Assembly (NCBI GenBank): GCA_019232905.1
Contig: JAFANA010000019.1
Location: 1 to 35,542, forward strand
Length of the DNA stretch: 35,542 nt
Direction: 5' to 3'
DNA from: Vulcanimicrobiota bacterium
GTDB lineage: Bacteria > Vulcanimicrobiota > Vulcanimicrobiia > Vulcanimicrobiales > Vulcanimicrobiaceae
Made by a program: the position numbers and the translations under genes. Positions 13,018 through 20,941 of the stretch are shown one piece after another; within the stretch, counting starts at the first letter, position 1; each line of letters opens with the position of its first letter. The notes beneath the pieces are model-generated. The model was not told the origin of the DNA, did not search any database, and saw only the letters and a program-made list of their open reading frames with translations.

Positions 13018-13046
13018 TTGACGCCGGTAAGTTTGCGGTGTATAGA
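13018..13046 (+). promoter_or_regulatory. Sigma-70-type promoter of the drug-exporter operon
   Basis: TTGACG (13018-13023) is followed, after exactly 17 bases, by TATAGA (13041-13046). The predicted start of transcription is near 13053, about 38 bases before the transporter ATG. Shine-Dalgarno AGGA lies at 13081-13084. Confidence 0.6.
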
Positions 13047-13049
13047 TTC

Positions 13050-13077
13050 TTTACAGCGTAAACTTTCCTCCGTAAAG
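13050..13077. promoter_or_regulatory. Putative TetR operator over the transcription start
   Basis: The palindrome TTTAC-AGC-GTAAA spans 13050-13062, directly after the -10 box. A further half-site GTAAAG lies at 13072-13077. The position fits repression by the TetR regulator encoded two genes downstream. The assignment to that regulator is inference. Confidence 0.5.
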
Positions 13078-13090
13078 ATCAGGATAGCTT

Positions 13091-14638
13091 ATGGAAGCGG
13101 GCATCGATCTGGGGCCCGGCGCAGTGCCGGTGGTGGAATATGGATGGCGACGGATCGTCATCGTGGTCGCGATCATGATGGCGGCCCTGCTGGAGACGCT
13201 GGATTCAACAATCGTCAACGTGGCGTTGCCGACCATGGAGGGAAACCTGGGAGCCGCAGTCGATGAGGGGATCTGGATCGTCACCGGCTACATCATTTCG
13301 AACGTCGTCTCGATCCCGCTCAATCCGCTGTTGATTCGACTGCTCGGGCGGCGACGTTACTTCACGATTTGTATTGCGGGGTTTACCGCGGCCTCCGTGC
13401 TCTGCAGCACCGCGCATTCGCTCACCTGGCTCGTCGCATTTCGCGTCCTGCAAGGTGCATTCGGAGGCGGACTGATCGCAACGTCACAAGGCGTGATGCG
13501 CGACACGTTTCCCCCGACGGCAATCGGTATCAGTTCCGCGCTCTTTGCCATGGCCCTCATCATCGGTCCGGCAATCGGTCCGCTCGCGGGCGGCTACCTG
13601 ACCGACAATTTCTCGTGGCAGTGGATCTTTCTCGTAAATATCGTTCCGGGCTCCATCGCGGCAATCGTGCTCGGCGCGATGCTGCGCGATCCGGTGAAGC
13701 CCGCGCGCGTCGCGATCGATTGGAGCGGAGTAGTGTTGCTGGCGCTAGGACTAGGTGCGCTGCAGTTCATCCTGGACAACGGCGAACGGCATGATTGGTT
13801 CGCGGATTCGACGATTGCGCTCGCCGGTGTCCTGTCGTTCGTGGCGCTTGCCGCGTTTGCGTGGTGGCAATGGAGCGGCACCTCACGTCCGGTCGTCGAC
13901 CTGCACGTCCTGCGGTTCCGCAGCGTCTCGGTCGGCTCGATCATTGCGCTCGCGTTCGGCGCGCTCGTCTTTTCGCCGGCGATTCTCACGCCGCTCTACA
14001 CGGAGTCGATCCTGCAATACACGTCATGGGATAGCGGCCTGCTGCTCGTGATGCGCGCGGTTCCGGTGGTAGTCCTAACACCTGTCTTTGCAACCATGTC
14101 GGAACGCGGCGTCGACGTACGGTACATGCTCGGCGCGGGATTCGCGCTGGCAGCATTTTCGTTGTGGTGGCTGAATAGTATGATGACCTCCGGATCGCCC
14201 TTCGCTATGCTTGCATGGCCGCTGATGGTCTCCGGAATCGCGCAGTCCATGCTCCTCGTTCCGCTCATTGTCGGCGTCCTCAGCACAACGCCGCCCGAGC
14301 TCAACGGGAAAATCGCACCCATTATCACGCTCTGCGTGCAACTCGGTGGTTCGATCGCAAGCGCTGCAAGCATCACGATCTTCGACCGCCGCACGACCTT
14401 TCACAGCACGATTCTCGCGGGAGCTGCCAATGCGCGGCATCTCAACCTGCTCGGCATGACGCCGTCACACGACACGATCGCACAGCTTTCTACATTGGTG
14501 AACCAAGAGGCCACGACCATGGGATTCTCCGATACGATTTTCGCCGTCGCACTGCTCGCCGCATTGATCGTCCCGATCGTCCTCGCGTTTCCGCGTTCGA
14601 GAGCGTCGGGTTTCTCCGTTCAGGAGAAACCCATGTGA
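13091..14638 (+). CDS. DHA2-family (EmrB/QacA type) drug:proton antiporter
   Basis: The 515-aa protein has about 14 hydrophobic segments, as in the 14-TM DHA2 group of the major facilitator superfamily. Seen motifs are LDSTIVNVALPTM in TM1, RLLGRRRYF in the loop after TM2 (motif A), FRVLQGAFGGGL (motif B) and the drug-antiporter motif C GPAIGPLAGGYLTD in TM5. Such pumps export hydrophobic drugs or toxic metabolites from the inner membrane, often with an EmrA-type adaptor, which is absent here. The gene is followed by a GTGA-coupled 110-aa ORF and a tetR gene, the usual layout of a self-regulated exporter operon. Confidence 0.93.
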   Translation: MEAGIDLGPGAVPVVEYGWRRIVIVVAIMMAALLETLDSTIVNVALPTMEGNLGAAVDEGIWIVTGYIISNVVSIPLNPLLIRLLGRRRYFTICIAGFTAASVLCSTAHSLTWLVAFRVLQGAFGGGLIATSQGVMRDTFPPTAIGISSALFAMALIIGPAIGPLAGGYLTDNFSWQWIFLVNIVPGSIAAIVLGAMLRDPVKPARVAIDWSGVVLLALGLGALQFILDNGERHDWFADSTIALAGVLSFVALAAFAWWQWSGTSRPVVDLHVLRFRSVSVGSIIALAFGALVFSPAILTPLYTESILQYTSWDSGLLLVMRAVPVVVLTPVFATMSERGVDVRYMLGAGFALAAFSLWWLNSMMTSGSPFAMLAWPLMVSGIAQSMLLVPLIVGVLSTTPPELNGKIAPIITLCVQLGGSIASAASITIFDRRTTFHSTILAGAANARHLNLLGMTPSHDTIAQLSTLVNQEATTMGFSDTIFAVALLAALIVPIVLAFPRSRASGFSVQEKPM

Positions 14639-14967
14639 GCGACTTTATGAGTGCGCTGACGCATTTGCGGCGGGATCTCGACGCAGCCGGCGTTCCGAAC
14701 TCCAGCGCGGCCGCGACGATCTACACCTATATGAGCGCCCTTCACGAGCAGAGCCCGGCCGCGTGGCAAGCGTTCTACCACTCCGTGCACGACCGTCTGC
14801 GCGAGCTCGCCGAGCGCGACTATCCCTATGTCGGACGCGCGGCCGAGCCGCTGCTGCAGTTACTCGAAGACGATCTCAGCGTGACACTCATTTCCGCTTC
14901 GGAACGCGAACGTATTCGCGCGCGGCTCGTCGAATATCACGGCAGTGAAGCAAGCCTACCATCATAA
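14635..14967 (+). CDS. Unknown 110-aa helical protein coupled to the transporter
   Basis: GTG 14635 overlaps the transporter TGA as GTGA, with AGGAG at 14622-14626 at good distance. The frame is also open upstream, but only as a shadow over the transporter gene. The product is soluble and mostly helical (DFMSALTHLRRDLDAAG, AAATIYTYMSAL, AWQAFYHSVHDRLRELAERDYPYVG). It has no signal peptide or membrane segment, and I do not recognise a family. Its 3' end overlaps the tetR start by 23 bases. Position suggests an accessory to the exporter or a co-regulator. Confidence 0.7.
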   Translation: MSDFMSALTHLRRDLDAAGVPNSSAAATIYTYMSALHEQSPAAWQAFYHSVHDRLRELAERDYPYVGRAAEPLLQLLEDDLSVTLISASERERIRARLVEYHGSEASLPS

Positions 14968-15532
14968 GGACCTTCGCAACGCGCTCGTCGACGAGGCGAT
15001 TGCAATGCTCGCCGACGACGGGTCGGGAAATCTCACGTTACGCGAACTCGCCCGCCGCTTGGGTGTGACGCATACTGCGCCGTACGCACATTTCGCGGAC
15101 AAAAAGGCGCTGCTGGAAGTGATCGCCGACGCGGGCTTCGCCCGTCTCACCGAGCGTATCGAGCGCGCCCGCGCAAACGCGACCGATCCCGCCGCGGCGC
15201 TGGAAGCGATGGGCGGCGAATACATCGCGTTCGCCCGCGAGAACGCGAATTGGTACCGCCTCATGTTTGCGGATCCCGAACTCGTCAACGATCCGGACTG
15301 TGAAATGTCCGAGCAAGCCGAGCGCGCTTTCGGGTCGCTTGTCGAAGCGATTGCCGCCTTCAACCCGCCGCCCGACTTCGACGTGCGCGAGTTTGCCGTT
15401 GCCGTCTGGGCATTCGTGCACGGCATCGCTATGCTCGAAATCGACCAGCGCATCGACAGCAAGACCTTGCAAAGCGCAGAGGATGTCCTTCGTCTGGGCA
15501 CGCGCGTCTTTGTGCGAGGTCTTCACGCGTAG
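14945..15532 (+). CDS. TetR/AcrR-family transcriptional regulator
   Basis: This 195-aa protein has the N-terminal TetR helix-turn-helix (NLTLRELARRLGVTHTAPYAHFADKKALLEVI, about residues 29-60). Its C-terminal ligand domain is of the WHG/TetR_C_33 type (YIAFARENANWYRLMFADPEL). The start is GTG 14945, inside the end of the 110-aa gene, and no strong Shine-Dalgarno is seen, consistent with translational coupling. It probably represses its own operon through the palindrome at 13050-13062 and is released by a substrate of the pump; that is inference from the layout. Confidence 0.92.
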   Translation: MKQAYHHKDLRNALVDEAIAMLADDGSGNLTLRELARRLGVTHTAPYAHFADKKALLEVIADAGFARLTERIERARANATDPAAALEAMGGEYIAFARENANWYRLMFADPELVNDPDCEMSEQAERAFGSLVEAIAAFNPPPDFDVREFAVAVWAFVHGIAMLEIDQRIDSKTLQSAEDVLRLGTRVFVRGLHA

Positions 15533-15598
15533 AGGGGAGAGCAGGCGGGGGGCTCGCGAACCCTTGCCATCCGCCCTTCCCCGTGGAGATGCACCCCG

Positions 15599-16630
15599 TT
15601 GAGCCATAACCCCCTGATTTTCAGCGGTAACTCGAATCGCGCGCTGGCCGAAGAGATTGCCAAGCGGCTGAAGCTGCATGTCGGCAAGTCGCTCGTCGAC
15701 AAATTCAAGAACGAAGAAACGCGCATCGAGATCGCCGAGAACGTGCGCGGTTCCGAAGTCTTCGTCGTGCAGTCGATCTGCAAGTCCGCCGATGGGAAAA
15801 TCGGCGTGAACGATTCGCTGATGGAACTGCTGCTGATGATCGACGCGTTGCGTCGCGCGTCGGCCGCGCGCATCACGGCGGTGATTCCATACTACGGGTA
15901 CGCAAAGCAAGATAAAAAGACGAAAGGCCGCGAGCCGATCTCGGCCAAGGTCGTCGCGAATCTGCTGAAAGTTACGGGCGCAAAACGGCTGGTCACGATG
16001 GACTTGCACGCCGCGCAGATTCAGGGCTTCTTCGATATTCCGGTCGACAACCTGATGGCGATGCCCGTGCTCTGCAATTATCTGAAGAAAGAGGGCCTCG
16101 CCAAGCATCGCGTCGTGGTCGTCTCGCCCGATGCCGGTGGCGTGCACCGCGCGGAACTTTTTGCGAAACGGCTAGATAGTTCGCTTGCGATCGTCTTCAA
16201 ACGCCGCCCGGAACCCGACGTATCGGAAGTCACCGACATCGTCGGCGACGTCACCGGCAAAATCGCCGTCATTGTCGACGACATGATTTCAACCGGCGGT
16301 ACGCTAGCGAAAGCGGCCGAAGCAATCAAGGCACGCGGCGCGACCAAGGTTTATACCGTAGCAACGCACGGTATCTTTGCGGGCGAAGCCGTTCGCGTAT
16401 TGGAAGAGTCGGACATCGAGCGCGTGATCGTTACGAACACGATTCCGCTTGCGGACATCGAGTCGCATCCGAAATTCGTGCAACTCTCGATCGCGCAAAC
16501 CTTCGCGGACACGATCAGCCGCATCACGACGAACCGCTCGGTCTCGGCACTCTTCGACGGCGAGGAGGGCGGCGCGCCCGAAGCGGGCCCTAACGAAGCA
16601 CCCGTGCTCGAAACGGCGGCAACCGCCTAA
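15599..16630 (+). CDS. prs: Ribose-phosphate pyrophosphokinase (PRPP synthetase)
   Basis: This enzyme transfers pyrophosphate from ATP to ribose 5-phosphate, giving PRPP for nucleotide, histidine and tryptophan synthesis. The 343-aa protein shows the family start PLIFSGNSNRALAEEIA, the flexible-loop/ATP segment YYGYAKQDKKTKGREPISAK, DLHAAQIQGFF, and the PRPP-binding motif VIVDDMISTGGT. The start is TTG 15599 with GGAG 10 bases upstream; no ATG is available before the conserved N-terminus. The C-terminus has about 25 extra acidic, alanine-rich residues. It forms an operon with rplY and pth, a grouping also common in Firmicutes, where glmU is usually attached; here glmU is 12 kb away. Confidence 0.96.
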   Translation: MSHNPLIFSGNSNRALAEEIAKRLKLHVGKSLVDKFKNEETRIEIAENVRGSEVFVVQSICKSADGKIGVNDSLMELLLMIDALRRASAARITAVIPYYGYAKQDKKTKGREPISAKVVANLLKVTGAKRLVTMDLHAAQIQGFFDIPVDNLMAMPVLCNYLKKEGLAKHRVVVVSPDAGGVHRAELFAKRLDSSLAIVFKRRPEPDVSEVTDIVGDVTGKIAVIVDDMISTGGTLAKAAEAIKARGATKVYTVATHGIFAGEAVRVLEESDIERVIVTNTIPLADIESHPKFVQLSIAQTFADTISRITTNRSVSALFDGEEGGAPEAGPNEAPVLETAATA

Positions 16631-16651
16631 CATAAGGAGAACCGAAGCAAC

Positions 16652-17302
16652 GTGGCTAGCAAAGAAATGACGCTCTCGATCGAGCGGCGTGAAAAACTCG
16701 GAACGACCGGAGCAAATGCACTCCGGCGCGAGGGAAAGATTCCCGCAGTGCTTTACGGCCACGGCACGACGCCGCAGCATATTGCTTTCGATATGCGCAC
16801 GTTCGACGAATTGCTTCACCACGGAGGCCGAACCGGTGTCATTACGCTGCTGATGAATGGTAAGAAAAGCGAGACCGTGCTCGTACGCCAAGTAACGCGC
16901 AATCCGGTGACGCGCGGCATTCAGCATGTCGATCTCTTGCGCGTGTCCGCGCATGAAGCCGTGCGCACGACGATTCCGCTCACGACGGCCGGCGTTGCGC
17001 GCGGCGTGAAAGATTTCGGCGGCGTGATGGACGTGCTCGTGCACGACCTCGAGGTCGAAGGTCCGGTGGATCAGTTGCCGGATCATCTCGAGGTCGACGT
17101 GACCGATCTCGGCATCCATCAACATGCGACCGCCGCAGACGTGAAACTGCCGAAGAACTTCAAACTCCTCACGGCTCCCGACACGATCCTCGTTTCGGTC
17201 GAAGCGTCGAAGACGGCGCAGCATCTGGAAGAAGCCGCTTCCGGTGTAGGAGCGGAGCAGGCGACGCCGGAGGTCATCGGCGAGACGCCGGAGGCGCAGT
17301 AA
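16652..17302 (+). CDS. rplY: 50S ribosomal protein L25 (TL5/Ctc form)
   Basis: L25 binds 5S rRNA in the large ribosomal subunit. The 216-aa protein is the long, two-domain TL5/Ctc form. The N-terminal RNA-binding domain includes the typical NALRREGKIPAVLYGHG and RNPVTRGIQHVDLLRV. The C-terminal domain includes DLEVEGPVDQLPDHLEVDVTDL. The start is GTG 16652, preceded by TAAGGAGA. Its TAA shares a base with the apparent ATA start of pth. Confidence 0.96.
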   Translation: MASKEMTLSIERREKLGTTGANALRREGKIPAVLYGHGTTPQHIAFDMRTFDELLHHGGRTGVITLLMNGKKSETVLVRQVTRNPVTRGIQHVDLLRVSAHEAVRTTIPLTTAGVARGVKDFGGVMDVLVHDLEVEGPVDQLPDHLEVDVTDLGIHQHATAADVKLPKNFKLLTAPDTILVSVEASKTAQHLEEAASGVGAEQATPEVIGETPEAQ

Positions 17303-17889
17303 TAGCGCAGCAAGAGCCGCCGAAGCTCATCGTTGGGCTCGGAAACCCCGGAAAAGAATACGAACGAACCCGGCACAATGCCGGGTTCATGGTTGTTGAC
17401 GAGCTCGCGCGACACTACGGCATCACGTCGTGGAAACACAAGGACAGCGCCGAGCAGGCTTACGATTCGAACCGCCGCGTCGTGCTCGTCAAACCAACGT
17501 CATTCATGAATTTGAGCGGGACGCCGGTGCGGTTGATTTCGTCGTGGTATCGCACACTGCCCGAGGACGTGCTCGTTATCGTCGACGAAATGGATCTGCC
17601 GTTCGGCGCATTACGAATGCGCCCGTTCGGCGGGCACGGCGGACACAACGGGCTGCGCTCGGTGATTGCGACGATCGGCGAGCAATTTCCGCGCATTCGC
17701 GTCGGCGTCGGCCGCCCCAAATTCGACACAATCGATCACGTCCTGAGCCCGTTCAGCAGTGAAGAGCGCGCGGTACTGCCCTCGGTCGTGGATGCGGCGG
17801 CGGAAGGCGCCCAGTTGTGGCTCGATTCGGGCATCGAGCGAGCAATGCAGTACATTAACAACTGGAAACTCTCACGCGAACCGGGGTAA
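17302..17889 (+). CDS. pth: Peptidyl-tRNA hydrolase, apparent ATA start
   Basis: Pth releases peptides from drop-off peptidyl-tRNA and is essential in most bacteria. All family motifs are present: KLIVGLGNPGKEYERTRHNAGF (catalytic histidine in TRHNAG), KPTSFMNLSG, DEMDLPFG, GHGGHNGLRS and RVGVGRP. The first in-frame ATG (17389) lies beyond the catalytic histidine and would make a dead protein. No ATG, GTG or TTG precedes it in frame. ATA 17302 is placed 7 bases after a perfect GGAGG (17290-17294), overlaps the rplY TAA, and gives 195 aa, close to the E. coli length of 194. I therefore annotate ATA as the start. A sequencing error cannot be excluded. Confidence 0.88.
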   Translation: MAQQEPPKLIVGLGNPGKEYERTRHNAGFMVVDELARHYGITSWKHKDSAEQAYDSNRRVVLVKPTSFMNLSGTPVRLISSWYRTLPEDVLVIVDEMDLPFGALRMRPFGGHGGHNGLRSVIATIGEQFPRIRVGVGRPKFDTIDHVLSPFSSEERAVLPSVVDAAAEGAQLWLDSGIERAMQYINNWKLSREPG

Positions 17890-17925
17890 GACCGATACAC
17901 ATGGTATAAGGGCCCTTGATCGGAG

Positions 17926-18609
17926 GTGGTTCAAGCGAGCAGCTTTTCCGGACAAACGTTTGTCGTTCGCGTCGACGAAGCGACCGCAAGCGATCATCAC
18001 GCGACCCTGATCGACGATCTTCACATCCTCGCCGAGCGATCGCTCCGTCCCATCGTAGTCGCTCCGGATGCCGCCACAGCACGGGCAATCGTGCGCACGA
18101 TGAATCGCAGCACCAATACCGCGATTGCTTTGAGCGGTTCGGACGCAGCACTATTACCGCACGGACCCAGCGGCATCGGCGCCGTGCAAACGCGCATTCT
18201 CGACACGCTGACCAGCGCTGGATTCATTCCCGTCGTCGAACCGACGGCGTTCACGATCTTTGATTCCGATGATACTGTCGTCATCGCCGACGACGTCGCG
18301 GCGGCCATCGCAACGGCGTGTCACGCCGCCCGCGCCGTGTTCTTCCATCGCGACGGCGGCGTTACCGATCCCGAAACCGAAGCGCTCATTGCCGAGTTGA
18401 CGCCCGCCGAAGCACTCACGCTTGCCGGCGATGCGCGTGTACCCGCTGACCTCCGAGCGGCCGTACGCGCTGCCGCCCTCGGTGTCCGCGGCGGCATTCC
18501 CGCAGCACACATTATCGACGGTCGCGTCGCGCATGCCGTCGTCATCGAAGTGTTGACCGCGCAGCACGTCGGTACGCGCGTTACAGGCGGGTTGCTTCTC
18601 GCGAGTTAA
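17926..18609 (+). CDS. N-acetylglutamate-kinase-like protein, probably catalytically dead
   Basis: The 227-aa protein matches the C-terminal half of ArgB: DDVAAAIATACHAARAVFF (residues 122-140) corresponds to the ADT-AGAIA region, and AHIIDGRVAHAVVIEVLTA plus HVGTRV (194-219) corresponds to the family's closing motif. The N-terminal KxGG phosphate-binding motif is replaced by RVDE (15-18), the GGGP loop by APDA, and the GGMIPK lysine by VPA (172-174). Both catalytic lysines are therefore missing although the frame is intact. It follows pth by 36 bases. The start is uncertain: GTG 17926 overlaps a GGAGG at 17922-17926, with no usual start codon at normal distance. It could be a regulator or binding protein derived from amino-acid kinases. 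Confidence 0.75.
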   Translation: MVQASSFSGQTFVVRVDEATASDHHATLIDDLHILAERSLRPIVVAPDAATARAIVRTMNRSTNTAIALSGSDAALLPHGPSGIGAVQTRILDTLTSAGFIPVVEPTAFTIFDSDDTVVIADDVAAAIATACHAARAVFFHRDGGVTDPETEALIAELTPAEALTLAGDARVPADLRAAVRAAALGVRGGIPAAHIIDGRVAHAVVIEVLTAQHVGTRVTGGLLLAS

Positions 18610-19784
18610 CGGCAGCCGGACGGAACGTGGTTTGCGGTCTCGACTGCGTGTGCCGGATCGAGAATTTCTTGCCGGAATATGTTTGCAGCGCCGGTGACGC
18701 ACGCGGCGTCGAGGCGCTCGTCGGCGTTGCGAACGATGCTTCGGACGGCTGCCGCCGGATCGTGCGTAAGCGTAAGCGCGTACTCTTCACTTGCCCATGA
18801 AAGCGAACGCAGCATCGTGTTGTTGAACGGCACGATGGCGAGATACATGAGGCCGAGCAATGCGCCGAGGAGCGCCAGCCGTACCATCGGATCGTCATCC
18901 CTCCGAAACCCGATGCGGTCCGCAATCGCGACGGCGAGTGCGACGCCGACGATCACGAAGACCGCGTCCGCGACCGCGATGCGGAGCGGCCCGCCGATGG
19001 CGATGAAGCCGAGTTCGCGCGCGAGGACATACCGAATCTCACGTCGCGAGGACGCTTGAAAGATCGAATCGCTGATCACGATCCGCTGCGATGGACCGAG
19101 ACCGTTGACATAGGCATCACCGAGGTGCGTACGGTCGTCGACATGTTCGAGCAACGGAACCTTCACGTGCGCGCGTGCCTCGAGGGACGCGGCGTCCGCG
19201 CGATACTCAGGCGGAATCTCTGCGTAGTGTCCGAACCGCGGCAGCACGACGTACGGTTCGATGAACGATAAACCGGCGCTCGCCAAAACGATCGCCACCA
19301 GCAGATAGATGTACCACTGATGCGTCCGGTCGACGATCCACAACACGATCGCGACGGCGATGCCGACCACGATCATCGTGACGATCGTATTTGCAATCCA
19401 GTCGGCTGCCCACGCACGCAGCAATTGATCGCTGAGCGACATCGCGCGCTGAACGCGATAAATGTAAAGTTCGGGAAGCAGTCCAGCTGCGCGTCCGACG
19501 AGCGCGAGCACCGCGCCGAATAAAAACCGGACGACGAATTCGTTGCGAAACCGGCGCCGCAGCCGGTCGCGAACGCGCGCAGCCAGGCCCGACTGCCAAA
19601 AGTAGGCGAGGACAACGATTTGCAAAGCAAACGTGACGAACCAGCCCGCCAACATCAGGTGCATGAGCCGGTCCGCCGCCTCCGCACGTGCGCTGTCGAC
19701 GAGGGCCGATGCCGGATGCGAGAGGAGCGTCGCGTCGCTGAGCGCATTGACGGCCTGATCCAGCGCATTCGGACGGGGAGACAT
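18606..19784 (-). CDS. M48/Ste24-like membrane protein with lost zinc site
   Basis: The 392-aa protein has several membrane segments (about residues 46-65, 85-105, 125-150, 157-175, 265-290, 300-320) and follows the CAAX prenyl protease 1 (Ste24) plan. The segment DAYVNGLGPSQRIVISDSIF (223-242) matches the conserved strand before the active site. The HExxH zinc motif is replaced by RELGF (256-260), so both histidines are lost. The later glutamate of ExxxAD survives only as EEYAL. Proteolysis is unlikely. I start at ATG 19784; a TTG nine bases upstream is also possible. It converges on the kinase-like gene, and the two stop codons share the bases TTAA. Confidence 0.82.
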   Translation of the reverse strand: MSPRPNALDQAVNALSDATLLSHPASALVDSARAEAADRLMHLMLAGWFVTFALQIVVLAYFWQSGLAARVRDRLRRRFRNEFVVRFLFGAVLALVGRAAGLLPELYIYRVQRAMSLSDQLLRAWAADWIANTIVTMIVVGIAVAIVLWIVDRTHQWYIYLLVAIVLASAGLSFIEPYVVLPRFGHYAEIPPEYRADAASLEARAHVKVPLLEHVDDRTHLGDAYVNGLGPSQRIVISDSIFQASSRREIRYVLARELGFIAIGGPLRIAVADAVFVIVGVALAVAIADRIGFRRDDDPMVRLALLGALLGLMYLAIVPFNNTMLRSLSWASEEYALTLTHDPAAAVRSIVRNADERLDAACVTGAANIFRQEILDPAHAVETANHVPSGCR

Positions 19785-19819
19785 GGTCTCCAAGATTGCA
19801 CGCGACCGACGGCTGGCCT

Positions 19820-20923
19820 TCAGCGATAGACTGAAAAGCCGGTCCCGTTGACGGCGAATGAGACGCGATCGCGGCCGGAACGCTTGCTGTGATACATCGC
19901 CGCATCCGCAACTTCGAGTAACTCACTTGCATCGTGCGCGTCGAATGGAAGCGAGGCGACGCCGATGCTCGCCGTCAGCTGCAGCGGAATCGAGAAATCG
20001 GCGCGCCGCACGGCATCGCAGAGGGCTTGCGCGCGTTCGATCGCGATCGTCTTTTGAACGTCATAGACGATTGCGCAGAACTCGTCTCCGCCATTGCGGG
20101 CGCCGATATCGACGTCGGCGACCACGTGCGCGCGAAGAAGAGCCGCCATTTGCTGCAGGACGCGATCGCCGGCAGCATGCCCGTAGGTGTCGTTGACGCT
20201 CTTGAAATGATCCGTGTCGATGAACCAGAGCGAGAGGACGCCCGAGGAGCGCAAATGCAGACGCGCAACATCGCTTCGCAACCGTTCGCGAAATGCGCGC
20301 GGCGTGAGCAATCCGGTCAGTCCGTCGAAGGTCGCATCGGCGCGGTCGCCTTCTCGTTCCACAGCCAATGCGAACGGGGATGCCGCGTGTTCGATCGTCC
20401 GCACGATCGTATCTTCCTGCGCGATGCCGAACGAGTTCGTCGACGAGCAGTAGATCACGGCGTGCAATCCGCCGCGATCCTGCATCGGCACGGCAAGCGC
20501 ATAGCGATCGGTCGGGATGATGACGCCGGCGCTTCCTGTTGCGCGATGCCCGGCGAGCGCGGCACGTGCCGGTAAGAACGATTCCATATCTCGACGTAAA
20601 CGCAGTTGCTGGAAGTGTTCGACACGCGGGCCCTGTGCGTAGAATGCGGCGAGTTCTTCACCGCGCGGAGCGAACGCTAGGACCGCATCGATCTCCGGCT
20701 CACGCCGCCGAATCGCCTCCGAAAGCCGCTCGATCACTGCATCGCTCGAAACGCGCGAGGCTTCCATACATTCGCGCATCGCTTCCAGCACGAACTCCTC
20801 GCGCGAATGCAGCGAATCGATGTATTCGTGACGGTCGCGAAGGCGCGCGTGTGCGCGCCATGACGACATCGCGCATAGCGAGGTGACGATCGCGAACGTG
20901 GAAACAACGAGCAGGATAGCCAT
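19820..20923 (-). CDS. Membrane-anchored diguanylate cyclase (GGDEF)
   Basis: The 367-aa protein begins with one membrane anchor (MAILLVVSTFAIVTSL), continues with a GAF-like sensory region of about 160 residues and ends in a GGDEF domain. The catalytic signature is intact (FIDTDHFKSVNDTYGH, then RNGGDEF at 278-282, and ASIGVA), so it should make cyclic di-GMP. The RxxD inhibitory site before GGDEF is absent (ADVD instead), suggesting no product inhibition through that site. I use ATG 20923; a TTG 27 bases upstream would add nine residues. The gene is divergent from the decarboxylase and 36 bases upstream of the M48-like gene. Confidence 0.9.
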   Translation of the reverse strand: MAILLVVSTFAIVTSLCAMSSWRAHARLRDRHEYIDSLHSREEFVLEAMRECMEASRVSSDAVIERLSEAIRRREPEIDAVLAFAPRGEELAAFYAQGPRVEHFQQLRLRRDMESFLPARAALAGHRATGSAGVIIPTDRYALAVPMQDRGGLHAVIYCSSTNSFGIAQEDTIVRTIEHAASPFALAVEREGDRADATFDGLTGLLTPRAFRERLRSDVARLHLRSSGVLSLWFIDTDHFKSVNDTYGHAAGDRVLQQMAALLRAHVVADVDIGARNGGDEFCAIVYDVQKTIAIERAQALCDAVRRADFSIPLQLTASIGVASLPFDAHDASELLEVADAAMYHSKRSGRDRVSFAVNGTGFSVYR

Positions 20924-20941
20924 CTTCGCATTACTGAGAGT

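Noticed and set aside
17389-17889. pth starting at the first ATG
   Set aside because: It would remove the conserved N-terminus and the catalytic histidine; the ATA start with GGAGG fits family length.
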